NCBI RefSeq assembly: GCF_000689255.1
Contig: NZ_HG964446.1
Span: 2,946,854-3,010,853 of the forward strand
Source of the DNA: Mycobacterium triplex
GTDB lineage: Bacteria > Actinomycetota > Actinomycetes > Mycobacteriales > Mycobacteriaceae
Reading direction: 5' to 3'
Length of the DNA stretch: 64,000 nucleotides
Each line of letters starts with the position of its first letter. Positions within the stretch are counted from its first letter, which is position 1. This document shows positions 29,470 to 38,449 of the stretch, piece after piece. A program made the translations under genes and the position numbers. Below the pieces are notes generated by a model. It worked only from the letters and a program-made list of their open reading frames with translations, was not told the origin of the DNA and made no database searches.

Positions 29470-30672
29470 TTAGCGGGCCACGATCACCGACGAACCGTGG
29501 CCGAACAGGCCCTGATTCGCGGTGACGCCGACCGTGGCGTTCTCCACCTGCCGGCCGGTCGCCCGGCCCCGCAGCTGCCAGGTCAGCTCACAGACCTGAG
29601 CGATCGCCTGCGCGGGGATGGCCTCGCCGAAGCACGCCAGGCCGCCGGAGGGATTCACCGGCACCTTGCCGCCGATCGCGGTGGCGCCGCTGCGCAGCAA
29701 CTGCTCGGCTTCGCCCTTGGGACACAACCCCAGGTGCTCATACCAGTCCAGTTCCAGCGCCGTCGACAGGTCGTAGACCTCGGCCAGGCTCACGTCCTCG
29801 GGCCCGATGCCGGCTTCGGCATAGGCCGCATCGAGAATCTGATCCTTGAAGACCCGGTCTGGCCCCGGTACCACCGCGGTGGAATCCGTTGCGATATCCG
29901 GCAATTCGGGCAGATGCTGCGGATACTGCGGCGTGACCGTGCTGACCGCACGCACCGAGGGCACACCGTCGAGCGAGCCGAGGTGCTTACGGGTGAACTC
30001 CGCACTGGCCACGATCAGCGCCGCGGCACCGTCGGAGGTGGCGCAGATGTCGAGCTGCCGCAACGGATCTGAGACGACCGGGCTGGCCAGCACGTCCTCG
30101 ACCGAAGACTCCTTGCGGTAGCGGGCATTCGGGTTCTGCAGCCCGTGCTGGGAGTTCTTGACCTTCACCTGGGCGAAGTCCTCCGACGTCGCCCCGTACA
30201 GGTCCATCCGTCGGCGCGCCAGCAACGCGAAGTACACCGGGTTCATCGCGCCGATCAGGTGGAACCGCTGCCAGTCCGGGTCGTTCTTGCGTTCTCCGCC
30301 GACCGGGGCGAACGCGCCCTTCGGTGTGGTGTCGGCGCCGATGACCAGCGCGACGTCGCAGAACCCGGCCAGAATGTGGGCCCGGGCGCTCTGCAGTGCC
30401 TGCGAACCGCTGGCGCAGGCGGCGTAACTGGAGCTGACCGGTACGCCGTTCCAGCCGAGCTTCTGCGCGAACGTCGACCCGGCGATGAAGCCGGGGTAGC
30501 CGTTGCGGATCGTGTCGGCGCCGGCGACCAGCTGGATCTGTCGCCAGTCCAGCCCCGCCTCGGCCAGCGCGGCGCGCGCGGCGACGACGCCGTATTCGGT
30601 GAAGTCGCGGCCCCATTTGCCCCAGGGATGCATCCCGGCGCCCAGGATGTACAGCGGTGCGGGTGTACTCAT
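29470..30672 (-). CDS. thiolase-family (SCP2/lipid-transfer type) protein
   Basis: 400 residues. A thiolase fold with the nucleophile region YAACASGSQAL near residue 88, a C-terminal ACFGEAIPAQAIAQ histidine-less variant and closing GHGSSVIVAR. This non-canonical group is found in sterol and fatty-acid degradation, often with a DUF35 partner, and the gene upstream is exactly that (ATGA overlap at 30669-30672). A retro-aldol or thiolytic role is inference. Corresponds to Rv1627c. Confidence 0.88.
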   Translation of the reverse strand: MSTPAPLYILGAGMHPWGKWGRDFTEYGVVAARAALAEAGLDWRQIQLVAGADTIRNGYPGFIAGSTFAQKLGWNGVPVSSSYAACASGSQALQSARAHILAGFCDVALVIGADTTPKGAFAPVGGERKNDPDWQRFHLIGAMNPVYFALLARRRMDLYGATSEDFAQVKVKNSQHGLQNPNARYRKESSVEDVLASPVVSDPLRQLDICATSDGAAALIVASAEFTRKHLGSLDGVPSVRAVSTVTPQYPQHLPELPDIATDSTAVVPGPDRVFKDQILDAAYAEAGIGPEDVSLAEVYDLSTALELDWYEHLGLCPKGEAEQLLRSGATAIGGKVPVNPSGGLACFGEAIPAQAIAQVCELTWQLRGRATGRQVENATVGVTANQGLFGHGSSVIVAR

Positions 30673-31124
30673 TTGACGATCCTCCAGGCGTGCACGATGC
30701 GCTCGATGCCGTCGTCGTCGGTGAACAGCGGCATCGTGGTCAGCTCCATCTCCATGCCGACCTTCAGGTCGGCGGCCAGCGTGCCCTCGACCACCTTGCC
30801 CAGCACGATGATTCCCTCGTCGGCCAGCTCCACCGCGGCGATCGCGAACGGCTCGAACGGGTCGGCCGCGGGGTAGGGCGCGGGCGGGGGATACCGGTTT
30901 TCGGTGTAGCTCCACAGCTTTCCCCGGGTCGACAACGCGACGGACTTCAGGGTGTCGCTGGCGCACGCCGGGTTGGGGCAGTTGTTCTGCCCCCCCGAAT
31001 CAACGGGCGGGAAAACATACGTTCCGCACTCGGGGCACTTGCTGCCGATCAGATGGGGATTTCCGGCGTCATCGGTGGCGAACCACCCGTCGATCGCGGC
31101 TTGTGTACTGGTCACCTCTGGCAC
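30669..31124 (-). CDS. DUF35 zinc-ribbon/OB-fold acyl-CoA-associated protein
   Basis: 151 residues. An N-terminal helix, a rubredoxin-like zinc ribbon (CPECGTYVFPP...CPNPAC; four cysteines at about 30-57) and an OB-fold (about 60-145). Such proteins pair with thiolase-like enzymes or hydratases and help bind acyl-CoA. GTG 31124 lies 6 nt after TAGTCT on the minus strand, so transcription is probably leaderless. Coupled to the thiolase-family gene; divergent from polA. Confidence 0.88.
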   Translation of the reverse strand: MPEVTSTQAAIDGWFATDDAGNPHLIGSKCPECGTYVFPPVDSGGQNNCPNPACASDTLKSVALSTRGKLWSYTENRYPPPAPYPAADPFEPFAIAAVELADEGIIVLGKVVEGTLAADLKVGMEMELTTMPLFTDDDGIERIVHAWRIVK

Positions 31125-31130
31125 TCGGCC

Positions 31131-31136
31131 AGACTA
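31131..31136 (-). promoter_or_regulatory. -10 element for leaderless DUF35-thiolase transcript
   Basis: Minus-strand TAGTCT, then 6 nt, then the GTG start; no ribosome-binding site. Confidence 0.5.
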
Positions 31137-31206
31137 CCCAGCTCAAACACAAAACTGAAACGTGTTGCAGTTCTGCCGGGGCCGCAGGGTCGTCACACCC
31201 GGTGCC

Positions 31207-31212
31207 TAGAGT
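31207..31212 (+). promoter_or_regulatory. -10 element for leaderless polA transcript
   Basis: TAGAGT followed by 7 nt and GTG 31220, which supports that GTG as the polA start. Confidence 0.5.
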
Positions 31213-31219
31213 GAGAGCC

Positions 31220-33919
31220 GTGCCCGCCGCCACAGAGGAACAAACCAAGCCGACGCTGATGTTGTTGGACGGCAATTCGCTGGCCTTTCGGGCTTTCTAT
31301 GCGCTGCCCGCGGAGAACTTCAAGACCCGCGGCGGCCTGACCACCAACGCGGTCTACGGCTTCACCGCCATGCTGATCAACCTGCTGCGCGACGAGGCGC
31401 CGACGCACGTCGCCGCGGCGTTCGACGTCTCGCGCCAGACGTTTCGGCTGGAGCGCTACCCGGAGTACAAGGCCGGCCGGTCGGAAACCCCCGACGAGTT
31501 CCGCGGGCAGATCGACATCACCAAGGAGGTGCTGGGCGCGCTGGGCATCACGGTGCTCGCCGAGCCCGGATTCGAAGCCGACGACCTGATCGCGACGCTG
31601 GCTACCCAGGCCGAGAACGAGGGCTACCGGGTGCTGGTGGTCACCGGCGACCGCGACTCCCTGCAATTGGTCAGCGACGACGTGACGGTGCTGTACCCGC
31701 GCAAGGGCGTCAGCGAACTGACCCGATTCACCCCGGACGCCGTCGTCGAGAAGTACGGGCTGACGCCCGCGCAATACCCCGACTTCGCCGCGCTGCGCGG
31801 CGACCCCAGCGACAACCTGCCCGGAATTCCGGGCGTGGGGGAGAAGACCGCGTCCAAGTGGATCGTCGAGTACGGGTCGCTGCAGGGCCTGGTCGACAAC
31901 GTCGACTCGGTGCGCGGCAAGGTCGGCGATGCGCTGCGGGCCCATTTGCCCAACGTCATCCGCAACCGCGAGCTCACCGACCTCGTCAAAGACGTGCCGC
32001 TGGCCCAAACCCCCGACACGCTGCGGATGCTGCCGTGGGATCGCGACCAGATCCACCGGCTCTTCGACGACCTCGAGTTTCGCGTGCTGCGCGACCGGCT
32101 GTTCGACACCCTGGCCGCCGTCGAGCCCGAGGTGGACGAGGGATTCGACGTCCGGGGCGGCGCGCTGGAGGCCGGGCAGCTGGCGGTGTGGCTGGCCGAA
32201 CACAGCTCGGGCAAACGGTTCGGCCTGGCCGTCGTCGGCACCCACCTCGCGTACGACGCCGACGCCACCGCGCTGGCCATCGTTTCCTCCGACGGCGAGG
32301 GCCGCTACATCGACACCTCGGCGCTGGATCCCGACGACGAGGCGGCGCTCGCGTCCTGGCTGGCCGACCCCGGTCCGCCCAAGGCGCTGCACGAAGCCAA
32401 GCTGGCGATGCACGACCTGGCCGGGCGGGGCTGGACACTGAACGGCGTCACCTCCGACACCGCCCTGGCCGCCTACCTGGTGCGGCCCGGGCAGCGCAGC
32501 TTCGCCCTCGACGACCTCTCGCTGCGCTATCTGCGCCGCGAGCTGCGCGCCGAAACTGCTGAGCAGCAACAGCTTTCGCTCCTCGACGATTCCGACGGAG
32601 TCGACGACCAGGCGGTGCAGACGCTGATCCTGCGCGCCGTGGCGGTGTTGGACCTGGCCGACGCGCTGGACGAGGAGCTGGCCCGCATCAACTCCACGTC
32701 GCTGTTGGACGGCATGGAGCTGCCGGTGCAGCGGGTGCTGGCCGGCATGGAGCACGCCGGCATCGCGGTCGACATGGGCCAACTGTCCGAGCTGCAAAGC
32801 GATTTCGCGGCCCAGATCCGCGACGCCGCCGAGGCGGCCTACGAGGTGATCGGCAAACAGATCAACCTGGGCTCGCCAAAACAGTTGCAGACGGTGCTCT
32901 TCGACGAGCTGGGCATGCCGAAGACCAAACGCACCAAGACCGGCTACACCACCGACGCGGACGCCCTGCAGTCGCTGTTCGACAAGACCGGCCATCCGTT
33001 CCTGCAGCATCTGCTGGCCCACCGCGATGCCACCCGGCTCAAGGTCACCGTCGACGGGCTGCTGAATTCGGTGGCCTCCGACGGGCGTATCCACACCACG
33101 TTCAACCAGACCATCGCCGCGACGGGTCGCTTGTCGTCGACCGAGCCGAATCTGCAGAACATTCCGATCCGCACCGAGGCCGGCCGGCGCATCCGCGACG
33201 CGTTCGTGGTCGGCGACGGGTATGCCGAGCTGATGACAGCCGACTACAGCCAGATCGAGATGCGGATCATGGCGCATCTGTCCGGCGACGACGGGCTGAT
33301 CGAGGCGTTCAACACCGGCGAAGACCTGCACTCGTTCGTCGCGTCCCGGGCATTCGGGGTGCCGATCGAGGAGGTCACCGCCGAACTGCGCCGCCGGGTG
33401 AAGGCGATGTCCTACGGCCTGGCCTACGGATTGAGCGCCTACGGATTGGCCGCCCAGCTGAAAATCTCCACCGAAGAGGCCAAAGAGCAGATGGACCAGT
33501 ACTTCGCCCGGTTCGGCGGCATCCGCGACTACCTGCGCGACGTCGTCGAACAGGCCCGCAAGGACGGTTACACCTCCACGGTGTTCGGCCGCCGGCGCTA
33601 TCTGCCCGAGCTGGACAGCAGCAACCGCAACGTCCGTGAGGCCGCCGAGCGGGCGGCGCTCAACGCGCCCATCCAGGGTTCCGCGGCCGACATCATCAAG
33701 GTGGCGATGATCGAGGTCGACAAGGCCATCAAGGAGGCCGGACTGAAGTCGCGGATGTTGCTGCAGGTCCACGACGAATTGCTGTTCGAAATCGCCCCCG
33801 GCGAGCGCGAGCAGGTCGAGGCGCTGGCCCGCGACAAGATGGGCTCCGCCTACCCGTTGGATGTCCCGCTCGAGGTGTCCGTCGGTTACGGCCGCTCCTG
33901 GGACCGCGCCGCGCATTAG
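31220..33919 (+). CDS. polA: DNA polymerase I
   Basis: 899 residues. N-terminal 5' nuclease domain (about 15-300; LLDGNSLAFRAFYA, DDLIATLA, GDRDSLQLV, LRGDPSDNLPGIPGVGEKTA), a middle 3'-5' exonuclease-like domain that lacks the usual acidic catalytic set, and the C-terminal polymerase with motif A DYSQIEMRIMAHLSGD, motif B RRRVKAMSYGLAYG and motif C QVHDELLFE. Fills gaps in repair and removes RNA primers. The frame opens 39 codons earlier, but GTG 31220 has a leaderless -10 and fits homologues. Two UvrABC genes lie in the same window. Confidence 0.96.
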   Translation: MPAATEEQTKPTLMLLDGNSLAFRAFYALPAENFKTRGGLTTNAVYGFTAMLINLLRDEAPTHVAAAFDVSRQTFRLERYPEYKAGRSETPDEFRGQIDITKEVLGALGITVLAEPGFEADDLIATLATQAENEGYRVLVVTGDRDSLQLVSDDVTVLYPRKGVSELTRFTPDAVVEKYGLTPAQYPDFAALRGDPSDNLPGIPGVGEKTASKWIVEYGSLQGLVDNVDSVRGKVGDALRAHLPNVIRNRELTDLVKDVPLAQTPDTLRMLPWDRDQIHRLFDDLEFRVLRDRLFDTLAAVEPEVDEGFDVRGGALEAGQLAVWLAEHSSGKRFGLAVVGTHLAYDADATALAIVSSDGEGRYIDTSALDPDDEAALASWLADPGPPKALHEAKLAMHDLAGRGWTLNGVTSDTALAAYLVRPGQRSFALDDLSLRYLRRELRAETAEQQQLSLLDDSDGVDDQAVQTLILRAVAVLDLADALDEELARINSTSLLDGMELPVQRVLAGMEHAGIAVDMGQLSELQSDFAAQIRDAAEAAYEVIGKQINLGSPKQLQTVLFDELGMPKTKRTKTGYTTDADALQSLFDKTGHPFLQHLLAHRDATRLKVTVDGLLNSVASDGRIHTTFNQTIAATGRLSSTEPNLQNIPIRTEAGRRIRDAFVVGDGYAELMTADYSQIEMRIMAHLSGDDGLIEAFNTGEDLHSFVASRAFGVPIEEVTAELRRRVKAMSYGLAYGLSAYGLAAQLKISTEEAKEQMDQYFARFGGIRDYLRDVVEQARKDGYTSTVFGRRRYLPELDSSNRNVREAAERAALNAPIQGSAADIIKVAMIEVDKAIKEAGLKSRMLLQVHDELLFEIAPGEREQVEALARDKMGSAYPLDVPLEVSVGYGRSWDRAAH

Positions 33920-34094
33920 CTAAACAATCGGGGCGGTGCCGCGCATTGGCCGGGTGCGGGCATTTGCCCCCAACCGCAGGCCCGGCCCTTTTCGCGGCCG
34001 GTACGATGACAACACTCGACCTCAAATTCCGGGTTGCGCCAAGGCCGCGGCGGGTCGAATATTGGGCGTGGCGTACGAGGCGCGCCGGGCGAGT

Positions 34095-34124
34095 TTGTCC
34101 AGCGTGCGCCCTGTCGAGTAGCCT
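34095..34124 (+). promoter_or_regulatory. candidate promoter of rpsA
   Basis: TTGTCC (34095-34100) and TAGCCT (34119-34124) are spaced by 18 nt within the 264-nt polA-rpsA gap, about 60 nt before the rpsA start. The rest of the gap shows no gene. Confidence 0.4.
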
Positions 34125-34183
34125 TATCACTTAAATCCCAGTTTTATCCCTACGACCCAACCTGTCCGGAGCACCCCAACAAT

Positions 34184-35632
34184 ATGCCGAGTCCCGCCGT
34201 CACCTCGCCGCAAGTAGCCGTCAACGACATTGGCTCGAGCGAGGACTTTCTCGCCGCAATAGACAAAACGATCAAGTACTTCAACGATGGCGACATCGTC
34301 GAAGGCACGATCGTCAAAGTGGACCGGGACGAGGTGCTCCTCGATATCGGCTACAAGACCGAAGGGGTCATCCCCGCCCGCGAACTCTCCATCAAGCACG
34401 ATGTCGACCCCAACGAGGTCGTTACCGTCGGTGATGAGGTCGAGGCCCTTGTTCTCACCAAGGAGGACAAAGAAGGCCGGCTGATCCTGTCCAAGAAGCG
34501 CGCACAGTACGAACGCGCCTGGGGCACCATCGAGGCTCTCAAGGAGAAGGACGAGGCCGTCAAGGGCACCGTCATCGAGGTCGTCAAGGGCGGCCTGATC
34601 CTCGACATCGGGTTGCGCGGCTTCCTGCCCGCCTCGCTGGTCGAGATGCGCCGGGTTCGCGATCTGCAGCCCTACATCGGCAAGGAGATCGAAGCCAAGA
34701 TCATCGAGCTGGACAAGAACCGCAACAACGTGGTGCTGTCGCGGCGCGCCTGGCTGGAGCAGACCCAGTCCGAGGTGCGCAGCGAGTTCCTCAACCAGCT
34801 GCAGAAGGGCACCATCCGCAAGGGTGTCGTCTCGTCGATCGTCAACTTCGGCGCGTTCGTCGATCTCGGCGGTGTCGACGGTCTGGTGCACGTTTCCGAA
34901 TTGTCTTGGAAGCACATCGATCACCCGTCCGAGGTGGTGCAGGTGGGCGACGAGGTCACCGTCGAGGTGCTTGACGTCGACATGGACCGCGAGCGGGTTT
35001 CGTTGTCGCTCAAGGCGACTCAGGAAGACCCGTGGCGTCACTTCGCCCGCACTCACGCGATCGGCCAGATCGTGCCCGGCAAGGTCACCAAGCTGGTGCC
35101 GTTCGGCGCGTTCGTGCGCGTCGAGGAGGGCATCGAGGGTCTGGTGCACATCTCCGAGCTGGCCGAGCGCCACGTCGAGGTGCCCGACCAGGTGGTGGCC
35201 GTCGGCGACGACGCGATGGTCAAGGTCATCGACATCGACCTGGAGCGCCGCCGGATTTCGTTGTCGCTCAAGCAGGCCAACGAGGACTACACCGACGAGT
35301 TCGACCCGGCGAAGTACGGCATGGCCGACAGCTACGACGAGCAGGGCAACTACATCTTCCCCGAGGGTTTCGACTCCGAAACCAACGAGTGGATGGAAGG
35401 TTTCGACACTCAGCGCAACGAGTGGGAGGCCCGCTACGCCGAGGCCGAGCGCCGGCACAAGATGCACACCGCGCAGATGGAGAAGTTCGCCGCTGCCGAG
35501 GCCGAGGCTCACGCCGGTGGCGACCACCCGTCGCAGGGCAATGGCGCGCCCGCGGAGAAAGCTGCGGGCGGCTCGCTGGCCAGCGACGCCCAGCTGGCTG
35601 CGCTGCGGGAAAAGCTCGCCGGCAACGCCTAA
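34184..35632 (+). CDS. rpsA: 30S ribosomal protein S1
   Basis: 482 residues with four S1 RNA-binding repeats (about 36-105, 123-190, 209-278, 295-365), each with the GxVxxxxxFGAFV-type core, clearest in the third and fourth (VNFGAFVDLGGVDGLVHVSEL, split; VPFGAFVRVEEG). The C-terminal 115 residues are acidic and Ala-rich, as in other mycobacterial S1. Binds mRNA and tmRNA; the M. tuberculosis protein has been discussed as a pyrazinoic acid target. ATG 34184 (MPSPAVTSPQ) fits homologues; the frame upstream is not conserved. Confidence 0.97.
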   Translation: MPSPAVTSPQVAVNDIGSSEDFLAAIDKTIKYFNDGDIVEGTIVKVDRDEVLLDIGYKTEGVIPARELSIKHDVDPNEVVTVGDEVEALVLTKEDKEGRLILSKKRAQYERAWGTIEALKEKDEAVKGTVIEVVKGGLILDIGLRGFLPASLVEMRRVRDLQPYIGKEIEAKIIELDKNRNNVVLSRRAWLEQTQSEVRSEFLNQLQKGTIRKGVVSSIVNFGAFVDLGGVDGLVHVSELSWKHIDHPSEVVQVGDEVTVEVLDVDMDRERVSLSLKATQEDPWRHFARTHAIGQIVPGKVTKLVPFGAFVRVEEGIEGLVHISELAERHVEVPDQVVAVGDDAMVKVIDIDLERRRISLSLKQANEDYTDEFDPAKYGMADSYDEQGNYIFPEGFDSETNEWMEGFDTQRNEWEARYAEAERRHKMHTAQMEKFAAAEAEAHAGGDHPSQGNGAPAEKAAGGSLASDAQLAALREKLAGNA

Positions 35633-35638
35633 CCCTCG

Positions 35639-36853
35639 ATGCTGCGCGTCGGGTTGACCGGTGGCATCGGCGCCGGGAAATCGGTGCTGTCGGCCACGTT
35701 CGCGGACTGCGGCGGGATCATCGTCGACGGCGACGTCATCGCCCGGGAGGTTGTCCAGCCGGGCACCGAAGGGTTGGCGTCGCTCGTCGCGGCGTTCGGC
35801 GAGGACATCCTGCAGTCCGACGGGTCATTGGATCGTCCGGCCTTGGCGGCCAAGGCTTTTGCCGACGACGAGACGCGCCAGAAGCTGAATTCCATCGTTC
35901 ATCCGCTGGTGGGGAAGCGGCGCGAGGAGATCATCGCGTCGGTCCCCGAGGATTCGGTCGTCGTCGAGGACATTCCGCTGCTGGTGGAATCCGGTATGGC
36001 GCCGCTGTTTCCGTTGGTGATCATCGTGCACGCCGACGTCGAGCTGCGGGTGCGTCGGCTGGTCGAGTTGCGCGGCATGCCCGAGGACGACGCCCGCGCC
36101 CGGATCGCGGCGCAGGCAAACGACGAGCAGCGCGAAGCCGTCGCCGACATCTGGCTGGACAACTCTGGCAGCCAAGAGGATCTGGTCAAGCGGGCCCGCG
36201 AGGTGTGGAACGACAGGATCGTGCCGTTCGCGCACAACCTGGCCGAGCGGCGGTTCGTCCGCCACCCGGCGCGAGTGGTGCCGGCCGATCCGACCTGGCC
36301 GGACCAGGCGCGGCGCATCGTGAACCGGCTGGCGACGTCGTGCGGTCACAAGGCGTTGCGCGTCGACCACATCGGTTCGACCGCGGTGCCGGAGTTCGAC
36401 GCCAAGGACGTCATCGACATCCAGATCACGGTCGAATCACTGGCGCTGGCAGATGAACTCGGCGAGGCGTTGCTTTCGGCGGGCTACCCGCGCATCGAGC
36501 ACGTCGATCGGGACGAGGCGAAGGCCGATGCGCGCAGCACCGTCAGCGAGTACGACCACAAAGACGATCCAACGTTGTGGCGCAAGCGAATTCATGCCTC
36601 GGCCGATCCCGGACGGCCGACCAACGTGCATATCAGGGTGGCCGGCTGGCCCAACCAGCAGTTCGCCCTGCTGTTCGTCGACTGGCTGGCCGCCAACCCC
36701 GCGGAGCGGGTCAACTACCTGGCCGTCAAGCACGAGGCCGAGAAGCCCGCAAACGGCGACATGGCGCTCTACGTCGAGGCCAAGGAGCCGTGGTTCGCCG
36801 ACGCCTACCGCCGGGCCTGGGAGTGGGCGGACTTCACCGGCTGGAAGCCCTGA
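35639..36853 (+). CDS. coaE: dephospho-CoA kinase fused to a GrpB/UPF0157 domain
   Basis: 404 residues. Residues 1-195 are dephospho-CoA kinase (P-loop GGIGAGKS at about 7-14, DGDVIAREV, LVIIVHADVELRVRRL), the last step of CoA synthesis. Residues about 215-400 form a GrpB/UPF0157 nucleotidyltransferase-like domain (VDHIGSTAVPEFDAKDVIDIQ). The fusion is usual in mycobacteria; the second domain's role is unclear. ATG is 6 nt after the rpsA stop. Confidence 0.95.
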   Translation: MLRVGLTGGIGAGKSVLSATFADCGGIIVDGDVIAREVVQPGTEGLASLVAAFGEDILQSDGSLDRPALAAKAFADDETRQKLNSIVHPLVGKRREEIIASVPEDSVVVEDIPLLVESGMAPLFPLVIIVHADVELRVRRLVELRGMPEDDARARIAAQANDEQREAVADIWLDNSGSQEDLVKRAREVWNDRIVPFAHNLAERRFVRHPARVVPADPTWPDQARRIVNRLATSCGHKALRVDHIGSTAVPEFDAKDVIDIQITVESLALADELGEALLSAGYPRIEHVDRDEAKADARSTVSEYDHKDDPTLWRKRIHASADPGRPTNVHIRVAGWPNQQFALLFVDWLAANPAERVNYLAVKHEAEKPANGDMALYVEAKEPWFADAYRRAWEWADFTGWKP

Positions 36854-36854
36854 C

Positions 36855-37259
36855 CTAGCTGGGTAGCGGCGCCCCGCATTGCAGCGCACCGTTATTGGGA
36901 TCGGAATTACCGGGTAGCGGCCGCACCATCTGATCGGTCTGGGTGAAAACGTCGTCGTCGACGTCGATCTCGCAGTGCACGTTCGCCGCGTACGGGAAAT
37001 GCAGCACGATCCGCAGGCCGGCTTGAGCCGGGTCGGGCAACACGGTGTTGGCCTCGAAGGCGTTGCCCGGCATCGACGGAAGGTTAGTGGTGTTCGTCTG
37101 GCCACCGTTGGTGACGAAGGTGGCCTGGCTGCCGGTCGTCAGGGCGTCGATCCTGGCCCGGTAGGTGATGTTGTGCAGGTCCGCATGCGCCGTTGCGGGC
37201 ACCAACTGCGAGCCGATCACGGTCACTGCGACCAGCCACCTGCGCGTACGAGGGGTCAT
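36855..37259 (-). CDS. secreted protein of unknown function
   Basis: 134 residues with a Sec signal peptide: basic MTPRTRR, hydrophobic core 9-21 and an AHA cleavage site before D27. The mature part (about 108 residues) has two cysteines (HCEIDVDDD, LQCGAPL) that could form a disulfide. Not assigned to a family. TAATCT on the minus strand (37268-37273) lies 8 nt before ATG 37259, suggesting its own short-leader promoter. The stop is 1 nt from the coaE stop, convergent. Confidence 0.7.
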   Translation of the reverse strand: MTPRTRRWLVAVTVIGSQLVPATAHADLHNITYRARIDALTTGSQATFVTNGGQTNTTNLPSMPGNAFEANTVLPDPAQAGLRIVLHFPYAANVHCEIDVDDDVFTQTDQMVRPLPGNSDPNNGALQCGAPLPS

Positions 37260-37283
37260 AGCAGCAGAGATTACGCCCAGCCG

Positions 37284-37451
37284 CTAACGCTGGCAGTGTC
37301 GGCACCACAACGACATCCGGCCGCGTACCCGGCGACGCCGGAGGCGTGTCCCGCAGCGCGGGCAGCTCGGATCCGGCTCGTCGCGGACGCCGGTCAGCCA
37401 TCGGGACAGCCGCGGAACCGGATGGGTGATTTCGACGTCAATGCGCGGCAT
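37284..37451 (-). CDS. 55-residue Fpg-type zinc-ribbon protein
   Basis: Short basic protein ending in a zinc ribbon: C30-P-R-C33, then C50-R-H-C53-Q-R, with the spacing and closing residues of the zf-FPG_IleRS finger that ends Fpg/Nei DNA glycosylases. No glycosylase domain is present. ATG 37451 overlaps the ligase stop (ATGA), so it is translated with the ligase. Binding of DNA as a ligase accessory is inferred from context. Confidence 0.7.
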   Translation of the reverse strand: MPRIDVEITHPVPRLSRWLTGVRDEPDPSCPRCGTRLRRRRVRGRMSLWCRHCQR

Positions 37452-38449
37452 CAGGGTGTCTCCCGTACCACATCGCCGGGGTCCTTGTCGGTCCGCAGGC
37501 CCTGGTAACGCGGATGGCGGAGTTTCCCGTCGCGCGTCCATTCGGTGAATCCGATCTGGGCCACCAGCTCCGGACGTACCCACCGAGCGCCGTTCTCGCG
37601 CACCAACCCTCGGGTGAACGGTGGGGTGTCCTGCTCGATGGGGGAGAGTCGTTCGTGCAGGCTGCGCAGCGTGGCCTCGTCGAATCCGGTGCCGACTTTG
37701 CCGGCGTAGACGAAATCGTGGCCGTCGTGGTAGCCGAGCAGCAACGCGCCCAACTCGATTCGGCTGCCTTTCGGACTGGTGTAGCCGCCGACGACGAATT
37801 CCTGGTCGCGGACACACTTGAATTTCAGCCAATTCCTGGATCGGCCACTTTCGTAGGTGGAGCCGGCCAGCTTGGCGATCACGCCTTCGTCACCGCGCTC
37901 GCACGCAGCCTGGTAGGCGACCAGACCGTCGCCGACACGATGAGCGGTGTTGCGCAACGGATCGTCGAAACTGATCGTGTCGCGCAGCAGTCTTTTACGC
38001 CACCGCAGCGGCACTTCCGTGAGGCACTTGCCGTCGAGGTGCGGCAGGTCGAAAAGGTAGTAGTAGACCCGGATTCGGGATGCGCGGGCCACCTCGGGGT
38101 CGGTGATGCCCAGGCGTCCCTGCAGCCTGGCGAAGCTGGTGCGGCGTCCTTGGAATGCGACGACCTCACCGTCCACGACGAATCGGGTGGCGCGTTGCGC
38201 GGCCAGCGCGTCGACCAGCTCCGGGTAGGTCCCGTTGAGCGGCTGCCGATTTCGCGATAGCAGCCGGGTTCGGTCGCCGTCGCGAAACGCCAGGCAACGC
38301 ATGCCGTCGAACTTGCGCTCGAATATCCACGTCGGGTCGCTGAACCTTTTGTCGGTCAGGGTGGCCAGCGTGGGGGCCCGCCAATCCGGCACCGGCTCGT
38401 CGCGCAGTGCGGCTCGCACCGCGGCGGGCAGACCGGCGAGATCGGTCAT
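37451..38449 (-). CDS. ATP-dependent DNA ligase (LigD ligase-domain type)
   Basis: 332 residues. Adenylation domain with motif I ERKFDGMR (nucleophile K46), VVDGEVVAF (motif III region), DEGVIAKL (motif IV) and WLKFKC (motif V), followed by an OB-fold (about 215-310) with GYTSPKG. Resembles the ligase domain of bacterial non-homologous end-joining LigD rather than NAD-dependent LigA. Upstream is a separate 3'-phosphoesterase-domain gene (ATGA overlap) and downstream a zinc ribbon; a polymerase domain is missing from the group. Confidence 0.9.
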   Translation of the reverse strand: MTDLAGLPAAVRAALRDEPVPDWRAPTLATLTDKRFSDPTWIFERKFDGMRCLAFRDGDRTRLLSRNRQPLNGTYPELVDALAAQRATRFVVDGEVVAFQGRRTSFARLQGRLGITDPEVARASRIRVYYYLFDLPHLDGKCLTEVPLRWRKRLLRDTISFDDPLRNTAHRVGDGLVAYQAACERGDEGVIAKLAGSTYESGRSRNWLKFKCVRDQEFVVGGYTSPKGSRIELGALLLGYHDGHDFVYAGKVGTGFDEATLRSLHERLSPIEQDTPPFTRGLVRENGARWVRPELVAQIGFTEWTRDGKLRHPRYQGLRTDKDPGDVVRETP